The notes under the pieces are model-generated. The model searched no databases and was not told where the DNA came from. It saw only the letters and a program-made list of their open reading frames with translations. Shown here piece after piece: positions 16,543 to 24,195 of a DNA stretch of 64,000 nt (position 1 is its first letter; each line of letters begins with the position of its first letter). The translations under genes were made by a program, and so were the position numbers. The DNA is from Natronomonas pharaonis DSM 2160 (GTDB lineage Archaea > Halobacteriota > Halobacteria > Halobacteriales > Haloarculaceae): NCBI RefSeq assembly GCF_000026045.1, contig NC_007426.1, positions 2,531,222 to 2,595,221 on the forward strand, written 5' to 3'.

Positions 16543-17670
16543 ATGAGCGGCTTCGTCTTCTCCGAGAAACCGATTGGCATCGAACGTGGCGAGGGGGTCT
16601 ATCTCTACGACACGAAGGGCAACGAGTATCTGGACTTCGGCGCGAGCTACGCGTGTACGCCGGTTGGACACTGCCACCCCGACGTGGTGGCGGCGACGAC
16701 CGAACAGCTCGAACGGCTCATGTACGTACAGGCGTCGTACCCGAACGCCCCCCGGACGGCGCTCTACGAGCAGCTCGCAACGGTCGCGCCGGGCGACATC
16801 GACAACGTCTGGCTGTGTAACTCCGGAACCGAGGCCAACGAGGCGGCCCTGAAGTTCGCCCGACACGCGACAGGCCGCGAGAAAATCGTGGCGACGATGC
16901 AGGGGTTCCACGGCCGAACGATGGGGACGCTGGCGGCGACCTGGAAGGACAAATACCGCGATGGCTTCGAGCCGCTGGCCGGCGGCTTCGAGTTCGTTCC
17001 CTACGGCGACGCCGAGGCGATGGCCGATGCCGTCGACGAGGACACCGCCGCGGTCATCGTCGAGCCGGTACAGGGCGAGGGCGGCATTAACCCCGCCCCG
17101 AACGGATATCTCCAGTCGGTTCGTGAGACGACCGAATCGGCCGGCGCGGCGATGGTTCTCGACGAGATACAGACCGGACTCGGCCGGACGGGAACGCTGT
17201 GGGCTGCCGAGGAGTACGGCGTCGTTCCCGACATCCTGACGACAGCGAAGGGCCTCGGCAGCGGCCTTCCCATCGGGGCAACGCTCGTTAGAGACTGGGT
17301 CGCGGCGGACTGCGGCAACCACGGCTCGACGTTTTCCGGTGGGCCGGTCACGACCGCAGCGGCCGGCGCGACGCTGGATGTCATCACCGACGAAGACCTG
17401 CCGAGTCACGCGGCGGAGCTCGGGACGTACCTCGTCGAAGCGCTTGAGGCCGCCATCGGCGATGAGGTGCGGGAGGTCCGCGGCAACGGCCTGATGGTCG
17501 GCGTTGAAGTAAAACGGGGTGCGAACCCGATTCTCAAGGAACTGGCGCTGAACCACGACATCCTCGCGCTGCCGGCCGGCCGCAGCGTCGTCCGGCTCTT
17601 GCCGCCGCTTGTCATCGACCGCGGGGACGCCGACGCCGTCGTTGACGCGTTGGAGGCCATCATCGGATGA
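16543..17670 (+). CDS. argD: LysW-ornithine aminotransferase (ArgD/LysJ)
   Basis: This 375-aa class III PLP aminotransferase converts the semialdehyde to LysW-bound ornithine. NSGTEANEAALKFARHATGR and MQGFHGRTMG mark the PLP phosphate and ring regions. VIVEPVQGEGGINP, LDEIQTGLGRTG and TTAKGLGSGLPIGA (with the Schiff-base lysine in TAKGLG) are standard. ATG at 16543 gives MSGFVFSEKPIGIERGEG, preferred over the long upstream open frame inside argB. It overlaps the next gene by 4 bp. Confidence 0.95.
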   Translation: MSGFVFSEKPIGIERGEGVYLYDTKGNEYLDFGASYACTPVGHCHPDVVAATTEQLERLMYVQASYPNAPRTALYEQLATVAPGDIDNVWLCNSGTEANEAALKFARHATGREKIVATMQGFHGRTMGTLAATWKDKYRDGFEPLAGGFEFVPYGDAEAMADAVDEDTAAVIVEPVQGEGGINPAPNGYLQSVRETTESAGAAMVLDEIQTGLGRTGTLWAAEEYGVVPDILTTAKGLGSGLPIGATLVRDWVAADCGNHGSTFSGGPVTTAAAGATLDVITDEDLPSHAAELGTYLVEALEAAIGDEVREVRGNGLMVGVEVKRGANPILKELALNHDILALPAGRSVVRLLPPLVIDRGDADAVVDALEAIIG

Positions 17671-18716
17671 GCGAGTCCACTCCGTCCCCCGACGAGGAGG
17701 CTCGCGACCTCCTCGAGACGCTCGTGTCGATACCGTCGCCGACGCCGGAGGAGACGGAGTGTGCAGAGGCGCTGGCGGGCTTTTTCGAATCCCACGGCCG
17801 TGACGTGTTCATCGACGAGGTCGGCAACGTCCGCGCGCCGGCTGACGACAGCGTCCTCTATACATCCCACATCGATACCGTGCCGGGCGATATCCCCGTC
17901 CGCATCGAGGACGGCGACGGGGGGCCGGCGCTGTGGGGCCGCGGGTCGGTCGACGCCAAGGGGCCGCTGACAGCGCTTGCGGTCGCGGCCGTCCGGACCG
18001 GCGTCTCGTTTGTCGGCGTCGTCGGCGAGGAGGTCGACTCCCGCGGCGCACGCCACCTCGTTGCGGACCGCGAGCCACCGGACGCCGTCGTCAACGGCGA
18101 GCCCTCGGGCTGTGACGGTATCACGCTCGGCTACCGCGGCATCCTGCAAGGGACCTATCGGGCGCGGTCGGCGTCGGGACATACCTCCCGGCCGGAGAAC
18201 AACGCGATACAGGACGCCGTCGAGTGGTGGTCGGCGGTCGAATCACGGTTCGAAGCCGACGACGACACCCCGGTCTTCGAACGCGTCACGCCGAAGCCGG
18301 TCGACATCGACGGCGGCGTCACCGACGATGGCCTCGCTGTCGAGACGACGCTTGAGGCACAGCTTCGGGTACCGCCGTCGATGAGCACCGACGCTGTCCG
18401 TGCGGCGGCCGACGAGGAGCTCGAGACGGGAACAGTGACGTGGAACGACGCCGTCGAGCCGACGATGCAGAGCCCGCGGACGCCGGTCGCGCGGGCGTTT
18501 CGGGCCGCTATCCGCAAGCAGGGCGGCGACCCGCGGCTGCTACGGAAGACCGGCACTGCCGACATGAACATCTACGCCGGCGAGTGGGACTGTCCGATGG
18601 TCACCTACGGCCCGGGCGATTCCGACCTCGACCACGCGCCGGATGAACACCTGCCGCTGGCCGAGCTAGACCGCTCGGTCGCGGTGCTCGAAACCGTCGC
18701 GGAGGAGTTAGCATGA
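17667..18716 (+). CDS. argE: LysW-ornithine hydrolase (ArgE/LysK)
   Basis: This 349-aa M20-type metallopeptidase releases ornithine from LysW. SHIDTVPG contributes a zinc-binding histidine and aspartate, GRGSVDAKGPL the bridging aspartate, and VGEEVDSRGARH the catalytic glutamate pair. VVNGEPSG and RKTGTADMNIYAGEWDCPMVTYGPG complete the site. Position after argD and before argF, with 4-bp overlaps on both sides, fits the final deprotection step. Confidence 0.94.
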   Translation: MSESTPSPDEEARDLLETLVSIPSPTPEETECAEALAGFFESHGRDVFIDEVGNVRAPADDSVLYTSHIDTVPGDIPVRIEDGDGGPALWGRGSVDAKGPLTALAVAAVRTGVSFVGVVGEEVDSRGARHLVADREPPDAVVNGEPSGCDGITLGYRGILQGTYRARSASGHTSRPENNAIQDAVEWWSAVESRFEADDDTPVFERVTPKPVDIDGGVTDDGLAVETTLEAQLRVPPSMSTDAVRAAADEELETGTVTWNDAVEPTMQSPRTPVARAFRAAIRKQGGDPRLLRKTGTADMNIYAGEWDCPMVTYGPGDSDLDHAPDEHLPLAELDRSVAVLETVAEELA

Positions 18717-19597
18717 ACTTCCTGAACATCGACGACCTGACACGCGAACAGCTCGAAACCGTCCTGACGGAGGCTGAACGGCTGAAGGCCGGCGAGACGA
18801 CCGCCGACGCGATGGCCGGCGACACGATGGCGATGATATTCGAGAAGCCCTCAACCCGGACACGGGTATCCTTCGAGACGGGCGCGACACAGCTGGGCGG
18901 GCACGCCATTTTCCTCGGCCCCGACGACATCCACCTCGGCCACGGCGAGCCGGTCAAGGACACCGCACGGGCGCTCAGCCGCTATGTCGATGTCATCATG
19001 GCGCGCGTCTTCGACCACGCCGACGTCGAGGAGCTGGGCGAGTACGCGACCGTACCGGTTGTCAATGGGCTAACCGACGACGCCCACCCCTGCCAGACGC
19101 TCGCTGACCTGCTGACAATCCGCGAGCAGTTCGGTGGGTTCGACGCGACTGTCGCGTGGGTCGGCGACGGCAACAACGTCTGTCAGTCGTTCGTGCTTGG
19201 GGCCGCGATGGTCGGCCTCGATGTCGTCGTCGCCACGCCGGAGGCGTATAGCGTCGACGACGCTGTTCTCGAACGGGCGGCCGAGCTCGGCGGCGAACCC
19301 GAGACGACAACCGACCCCGAGGCGGCCGTCGACGGTGCCGATGCCGTCTACACCGATGTCTGGGTGAGCATGGGCGAAGAGTCCGAACGCGAAGAGAAGC
19401 TGTCGGTCTTCGAGTCCGACGGGTTCCGGATTACCGAGGAACTGCTCGGCGACCGACCGCTACTGCACTGTCTGCCGGCCCATCGCGGCGAGGAAGTGAC
19501 CGACGCGGCGATAGAAAGCGACAACGCCATCGTCTGGGACCAAGCGGAGAACCGCCTCCACGCCCAGAAAGGGCTGCTCACGTACCTGCTGTCGTAG
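18713..19597 (+). CDS. argF: Ornithine carbamoyltransferase
   Basis: This 294-aa enzyme makes citrulline from ornithine and carbamoyl phosphate. FEKPSTRTRVSFE is the carbamoyl-phosphate motif, DDAHPCQTLADLLT the HPCQ site, and LLHCLPAHRGEEV the HCLPAHRG loop holding the catalytic cysteine. It is the last gene of the arginine operon, coupled to argE by a 4-bp overlap. Together with argG and argH at the front, it closes the route to arginine. Confidence 0.97.
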   Translation: MNFLNIDDLTREQLETVLTEAERLKAGETTADAMAGDTMAMIFEKPSTRTRVSFETGATQLGGHAIFLGPDDIHLGHGEPVKDTARALSRYVDVIMARVFDHADVEELGEYATVPVVNGLTDDAHPCQTLADLLTIREQFGGFDATVAWVGDGNNVCQSFVLGAAMVGLDVVVATPEAYSVDDAVLERAAELGGEPETTTDPEAAVDGADAVYTDVWVSMGEESEREEKLSVFESDGFRITEELLGDRPLLHCLPAHRGEEVTDAAIESDNAIVWDQAENRLHAQKGLLTYLLS

Positions 19598-19600
19598 CCG

Positions 19601-20281
19601 CTAGTTGTCGACGGAAACCGCCCCTTCTGTCGAGTTGAAATGAACCCGGGTCGTCTCGTCGGTAGTGAGGCTCACCCGGATAAACCCGACCCCGTCAGCC
19701 GGCCGCTCGATTTGGAGTGCCGAAGTACGAATCGTGTAGTCGTCGGTCCGGACAAGCGGGGCGCTGTAGTAGCCGTGGAGGTGAATGCCGTCGTCGTCCG
19801 CCTCGGCTCTCGCCCATCGGTGGCTGACGCTGCCGGAGCCGAACCCCGAAACGACGACGGCGAGAACGTGTGTGTCGAAGTCGACAGCCTCGACCGCATC
19901 GCGGTCGGCGTCGTCCATCCGGTCGAGGGCGAAATGGTCGGACAGCGCCGACGCGTCGTCGACGAGACCGACGCGGTAGGCGGCCGGGGCGAGGTCATGG
20001 GAGAGCCGATATCGCTCCGTGAGCCGGGCGGACACCGGCTCAAATGCCAGCGACGGCTCCGTCGGCATCGTTTCGCCGAGGTAGTCGTCGTTCCAGTCAC
20101 GCTCTCCGGGTGGGCCGTCCGGCGGGTCGGGTCTATTGATTTCGTGCGGCGGGGTGTCGACTCGCGGCGACTCCTCGTGTGGCGTCTGCGGCTGGTCGTT
20201 CGTCCCTGTCGGCAGCACATTCGAGCAGCCGGCGACAGCGGGTAGTGCGGCGGCGCTGACAAGGAGCGTTCGGCGGCGCAT
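19601..20281 (-). CDS. Tat-type haloarchaeal lipoprotein, unknown function
   Basis: This 226-aa protein starts MRRRTLLVSAAALPAVAGC, a twin-arginine-like leader with a lipobox ending in cysteine 19, so it is probably exported and lipid-anchored outside the membrane. The mature part is proline- and acid-rich at first, then forms a beta-rich domain (DTHVLAVVVSGFGSGSVSH, HLHGYYSAPLVRTDDYTI). No catalytic motif is recognised. ATG at 20281 is chosen because it places the lipobox correctly. It is convergent with argF (4 bp). Confidence 0.8.
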   Translation of the reverse strand: MRRRTLLVSAAALPAVAGCSNVLPTGTNDQPQTPHEESPRVDTPPHEINRPDPPDGPPGERDWNDDYLGETMPTEPSLAFEPVSARLTERYRLSHDLAPAAYRVGLVDDASALSDHFALDRMDDADRDAVEAVDFDTHVLAVVVSGFGSGSVSHRWARAEADDDGIHLHGYYSAPLVRTDDYTIRTSALQIERPADGVGFIRVSLTTDETTRVHFNSTEGAVSVDN

Positions 20282-20363
20282 ACCTCGACTGGGAAGACGC
20301 GGCAGCAAATGTCTTGTCCTGCCAGAGCAGCAACTATTAGCGGCGGCGACCCGAATCGAGTGT

Positions 20364-20762
20364 ATGGACCCCGAGCCGGACCCAGCGCGGTTCCGTGACC
20401 TGATGCTCGACGGGGAGCCGGGCTTCGAGGAAGTGCTGCGGTGTGTCTTCGGCATTCAGAACCACGAGGCGCGACTCTACCTCGAACTGTTGGAGGCCCC
20501 CGACAGCACCGTCACCGAGTTAGCCGAGACCGTCGACCGCGACCGGAGCAACGTCAACCGCGGGCTGGCGACGCTGCTGGAGAAGGGCCTCGCCGACCGC
20601 CGTCGGCGGCTGCTCGACAGCGGCGGCCACGTCTACCAGTATCGGGCAACAGACCCCGAAACCGCCAGAGAGCTGATGCATGAGACGCTCGACGAGTGGG
20701 CCGCCTACGTCCACGAGCGCATCGACGAGTTCCCCTGCGCTACGGACGGTCAGTCACGGTGA
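20364..20762 (+). CDS. Winged-helix transcriptional regulator (TrmB/MarR-like)
   Basis: This 132-aa protein has an HTH core: LYLELLEAPDSTVTELAETV, then DRDRSNVNRGLATLLEKGL as the recognition region, and a wing RRRRLLDSGGHVYQYRA. The N-terminal extension and C-terminal helix (ARELMHETLDEWAAYVHERI) probably dimerise. Small regulators of this form act on metabolic genes in haloarchaea; the target is not apparent. Its end overlaps by 23 bp the end of the convergent sensor kinase gene. Confidence 0.8.
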   Translation: MDPEPDPARFRDLMLDGEPGFEEVLRCVFGIQNHEARLYLELLEAPDSTVTELAETVDRDRSNVNRGLATLLEKGLADRRRRLLDSGGHVYQYRATDPETARELMHETLDEWAAYVHERIDEFPCATDGQSR

Positions 20763-22266
20763 ACTCAAACCGCGCACCGTCGCCGTCCTCGCAGGCTTCC
20801 ACGGACCAGCCGTGTGCAGTGGCGATTTCTTCGACTATCGACAGCCCGTAGCCGCTGCCGCCGGCGTCGGTCGTAAAGCCGGATTTGAAGACCGTTTCGC
20901 GGTCGCCTGCCGGGATTCCCGGGCCGTCGTCAGCGACATAGAATCCCGGTGTCGGGAGCGCTCCGAGCCGGACGGTTGCGTCCTCGCCGGCGTGCTCGAC
21001 AGCGTTCCGGAACAGGTTCTCAAAAAGCCGCTCGATGCGGTCGCGGTCGCCGCGGAGCCGAACCTCGTCGTCGACAGCGAGTGTCGCGCCTTCGGTGTCG
21101 AGGGTCTCCCATGCGGCCGCAGCCGCCTCCGAGAGGGAGACCGGCTTGGGGTCGGTGACCGTGTTACCGGCCCGGGCAAACTCAAGCATCTCGTCGATGC
21201 GGGCGTCAGCGTCCTCTAAAGAGCGCTTGACAGCCAGCAGGTCCTCGTCGTCGCCGTGCTGCTCGATTGCCAGTTCGAGCCGCCCGGCAGCGGCGGAAAG
21301 CGGATTTCGCAGGTCGTGGGAGGCGTGGCTGGCGAACTCCTCAAGCCGGTCGTTTTGGCGTTCGAGCTGTCGCTGTACGTGCCGTTGCTGGAGTTCGTAG
21401 CCGAGCCACCGGCTCGCCAGTTCGACGAACGTCCGCTCCCCGTCGGTGAAGGTCCGGTCCCGGGGAGCTGTTGAGGCAAAACAGAGCGTGCCGAACAGTT
21501 CACCGGCAACCAGCAGCTTTCCGCCGATGTAGCTGCCGAGACCGAACCGCTCGTAGGCCGGGTCGTCCTCGAAGCCCTCCGCGGCGGCGTCGGCGATGGC
21601 GAGGAACCCGTCTTCGGAGATGGTCTCCCGACAGTAGGACTCCTCGATGGGGCAGCGTTCGCCCGGCTGCAGCAGGTCGTGGTCGCCGACCGATGCGACG
21701 ATGACCTGCTCGTCGGAGGTAATCTCGGTGACGAAGCCGTACTCGAGGTCGAGATACCGGCAGCCGAGGTCGAGGATGCTCTCGCGGCGCTGTTCGAACG
21801 ACAGCGTCGCATCGGAGGCGATGACGTAGAGTTCATGCAGCGTTCCGATTGTCTCTTGGGGCGCTCCGCGAAGCCGGTGGCCGCCGGAGAGGTCCGTGAA
21901 AACACCGGTAAACAGCGTCTCCTCGTCCGTCGGCGTCTCGCGGAAGGCTATCGAAACGCGGACTTCGTGGCCGTCGCGGTGGAGCGCCGGCAGTTCGACG
22001 TTGTTCCAGTCGAGGTGCCGCTCGCCGGTTTCGAGGTAGGCCTCGAAGGCCTCGGTGTGGGAGTCACGGAGCCGGTCGGGGATAATCGTCTCGAGCGGTG
22101 CCCCGGCCAGCGCCTCGCTGTCGTAGCCGAGCAGGTCGGTGACCGCGCTGTTGGCGTATCGAATCGTACTGTCGGTATCGATTGTAAGGACGCCGAACGG
22201 CGCGTCCGCGACGAGGCGCTCGTAAGCTTGGACAAGCCCCTCATCAGGCGTTACCGGGGATGCCAT
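20740..22266 (-). CDS. PAS-GAF sensor histidine kinase
   Basis: This 508-aa soluble kinase has an N-terminal PAS domain (about residues 15-130, with GVLTIDTDSTIRYANSA and DLLGYDSEALAG) and a GAF domain (about 145-290, including CPIEESYCRETI). A HisKA helix with the phosphorylated histidine in HASHDLRNPLSAAAG follows, then an ATPase domain with NLFRNAVEHA, VADDGPGIP and GSGYGLSIVEEIA. It has no membrane span, so it senses a cytoplasmic signal. The GAF domain resembles the redox or light-sensing bacterio-opsin activator type. No response regulator is adjacent. Confidence 0.93.
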   Translation of the reverse strand: MASPVTPDEGLVQAYERLVADAPFGVLTIDTDSTIRYANSAVTDLLGYDSEALAGAPLETIIPDRLRDSHTEAFEAYLETGERHLDWNNVELPALHRDGHEVRVSIAFRETPTDEETLFTGVFTDLSGGHRLRGAPQETIGTLHELYVIASDATLSFEQRRESILDLGCRYLDLEYGFVTEITSDEQVIVASVGDHDLLQPGERCPIEESYCRETISEDGFLAIADAAAEGFEDDPAYERFGLGSYIGGKLLVAGELFGTLCFASTAPRDRTFTDGERTFVELASRWLGYELQQRHVQRQLERQNDRLEEFASHASHDLRNPLSAAAGRLELAIEQHGDDEDLLAVKRSLEDADARIDEMLEFARAGNTVTDPKPVSLSEAAAAAWETLDTEGATLAVDDEVRLRGDRDRIERLFENLFRNAVEHAGEDATVRLGALPTPGFYVADDGPGIPAGDRETVFKSGFTTDAGGSGYGLSIVEEIATAHGWSVEACEDGDGARFEFTVTDRP

Positions 22267-22357
22267 CTGATATACTCAATATCGGTGTCTCGGTTGAAAT
22301 ACGTGTGGGTCAACGGAACAGACAGCCGGTACGGAATCGACCAACACCGGCCGCCGG

Positions 22358-22522
22358 CTACGTGGCCGCATCCCGCGCCACCGCCGTATCCGACTGCACC
22401 CACGCGGTGTGGTTGTCGGTGTCGTATATTACCACCTCCCCCGTCTCGAGGACGATATCGGCGCACCGCTCGCCGTTGTCGACCCCCCTATCGCCGTCGT
22501 CGATTTGTGGTGGCGCGGACAT
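22358..22522 (-). CDS. Small haloarchaeal protein (54 aa)
   Basis: MSAPPQIDDGDRG begins a 54-aa acidic protein with VLETGEVVIYDTDNHTAWVQSD, a short predicted beta-hairpin found in small unnamed haloarchaeal proteins. It lies upstream of the sensor kinase on the same strand, 91 bp away, and divergent from the gene at 22643. No function is known to me. The frame is short, but coding is supported by third-position GC and the continuous beta pattern. Confidence 0.6.
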   Translation of the reverse strand: MSAPPQIDDGDRGVDNGERCADIVLETGEVVIYDTDNHTAWVQSDTAVARDAAT

Positions 22523-22642
22523 CGTAGATCACGGGCAGTGTCGCCCTACAGTAGGAGGTTGCCTCCGAAGTGTGATAAGTGTTACCACACAACAGTTACG
22601 CGAGTCGCCGACTATAAACTGCGGCGGGCCGTCGGCAAAAGT

Positions 22643-22882
22643 ATGAGCGGGACGACGGTCATCGAGCCGGGAGAGTGTAGTATCGAGGAGCTTTTGGCCC
22701 GGCTGCGCGACGGCGAGCGGTTCGTCGTCAGGACCGAGATTCTCGGTTCGACCGAGGAGCTGACGCTCCGGTTCGACGGCGAAACCTACTACTGTGACTC
22801 GCCGACGATACTGCACAAACACACCGACGAAGCGGAGATGCGGACCTGCATCGAGGACCTCGGCTTCGCCGACGAACAGTAA
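22643..22882 (+). CDS. Small uncharacterised protein (79 aa)
   Basis: A 79-aa soluble protein. It contains an N-terminal helix (SIEELLARLRDGERFV), then strands (VVRTEILGSTEELTLRFDGETYYCDSP) and a C-terminal helix with histidines and acids (TILHKHTDEAEMRTCIEDLGF). Three cysteines do not form a zinc knuckle. Family not recognised. ATG at 22643 is the first ATG after a plausible promoter. The gene for threonine synthase follows 52 bp later on the same strand. Confidence 0.7.
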   Translation: MSGTTVIEPGECSIEELLARLRDGERFVVRTEILGSTEELTLRFDGETYYCDSPTILHKHTDEAEMRTCIEDLGFADEQ

Positions 22883-22934
22883 GCGTTCGCCGGAAAACGG
22901 CCCCTTTTTGCGACTCCGACACACAGAGCCACCA

Positions 22935-24194
22935 ATGGCAGACCTCACCCTATCGCCGCAGCGGGACGCCCCGGCCGTTTCTGACGGCGGCGTCTGGCTT
23001 TCGTGTATCGAATGTGGCCACGACCACCCGCCGTTCGAGGACATCATCTACACCTGCGAGGAATGCGGCGGCCTGCTGGAAGCCCGCTACGAGACGTATC
23101 CGACCTTCGAGGACTTCGAGGGCCACGGCGTCTGGCGCTACGACGCCGCACTCCCCTTCGAGGAGGGCGTGACGCTTCCGGAGGGAGCAACGCCGCTGCA
23201 CCGCGTTCCGCGGCTGGAGTCCGAGGTCGGCGTCGAGGCGCTCCGCATCAAACACGAGGGGATGAATCCCACTGGGTCGTTCAAAGACCGCGGTATGACC
23301 GTCGGTGTCCGCGTTGCTCAAGAACTCGGCGTCGGTCGACTGGCGTGTGCCTCGACGGGAAACACCTCGGCGGCGCTTGCAGCCTACGGCACCCGCGCCG
23401 ACCTCGAGACGCTCGTGTTGTTGCCGGCCGGCAAGGTCGCCGCCGGCAAAATCGCACAGGCGAGCCTGCACAACGCCCGAATTCTGGAAGTCGACGGCAA
23501 CTTCGACGCCTGTCTCGACATCGTCCAAGACCTGGCTGACCGCGGCGAGGCCTACCTGCTCAACTCGCTGAACCCCTTCCGACTGGAGGGCCAGAAGACC
23601 ATCGGCCTCGAAATCCTGGAGTCGTTCCGCGATGATTACGGCCGCTTCCCCGACCGTATCGTGCTCCCAGTCGGCAACGCCGGCAACACCGCCGCCCTCT
23701 ATAAGTGCTTCCGGGAACTTGTCGCCAGCGGTGCGCTCGAAGCCGACGCGGTGCCGAAGTTGACCGGCGTACAGGCGTCGGGAGCAGCGCCGATGGTCGA
23801 GGCAGTCGAGGAAGACCTCGAAGACACCCGTCGCTGGGAGGACGTCGAAACCATCGCAACGGCCATCCGCATCGGTAACCCGGTCAACGCGCCGAAGGCG
23901 CTACCGGGCATTCGGGAGACCGGCGGCACCGCCGTCGCCGTCGATGACGACGAGATAACAGACGCCCAGCGGTCGCTCGCTGCGGAGGGTGTTGGTGTCG
24001 AGCCGGCCTCGGCGGCCTCCGTCGCCGGGCTCCGAAAGCTCCGCGAGCGCGGCGTCGTCGACGACGACGAACACGTCGTCTGTCTGACGACTGGTCACCT
24101 ATTGAAAGACCCCGACGCGGCGGCGGCAGCCGGCAACGACCCCGAGCCGGTCGCAAACAGTACCGAGGCCGTGCTGTCCCACCTCGCCGAGTGA
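22935..24194 (+). CDS. thrC: Threonine synthase
   Basis: This 419-aa PLP enzyme makes threonine from O-phosphohomoserine. It has an N-terminal zinc-ribbon-like head (CIECGHDHPPF and CEECGG). The PLP lysine is in NPTGSFKDRGM, the phosphate loop in PVGNAGNTAALYK, and CASTGNTSAALAAYG contacts the cofactor. The length and zinc head fit the archaeal threonine synthase subclass. The C-terminal AEGVGVEPASAASVAGL matches the family. ATG at 22935 sits next to the head domain. The gene ends 1 bp before the stop of the convergent large hydrolase. Confidence 0.94.
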   Translation: MADLTLSPQRDAPAVSDGGVWLSCIECGHDHPPFEDIIYTCEECGGLLEARYETYPTFEDFEGHGVWRYDAALPFEEGVTLPEGATPLHRVPRLESEVGVEALRIKHEGMNPTGSFKDRGMTVGVRVAQELGVGRLACASTGNTSAALAAYGTRADLETLVLLPAGKVAAGKIAQASLHNARILEVDGNFDACLDIVQDLADRGEAYLLNSLNPFRLEGQKTIGLEILESFRDDYGRFPDRIVLPVGNAGNTAALYKCFRELVASGALEADAVPKLTGVQASGAAPMVEAVEEDLEDTRRWEDVETIATAIRIGNPVNAPKALPGIRETGGTAVAVDDDEITDAQRSLAAEGVGVEPASAASVAGLRKLRERGVVDDDEHVVCLTTGHLLKDPDAAAAAGNDPEPVANSTEAVLSHLAE

Positions 24195-24195
24195 C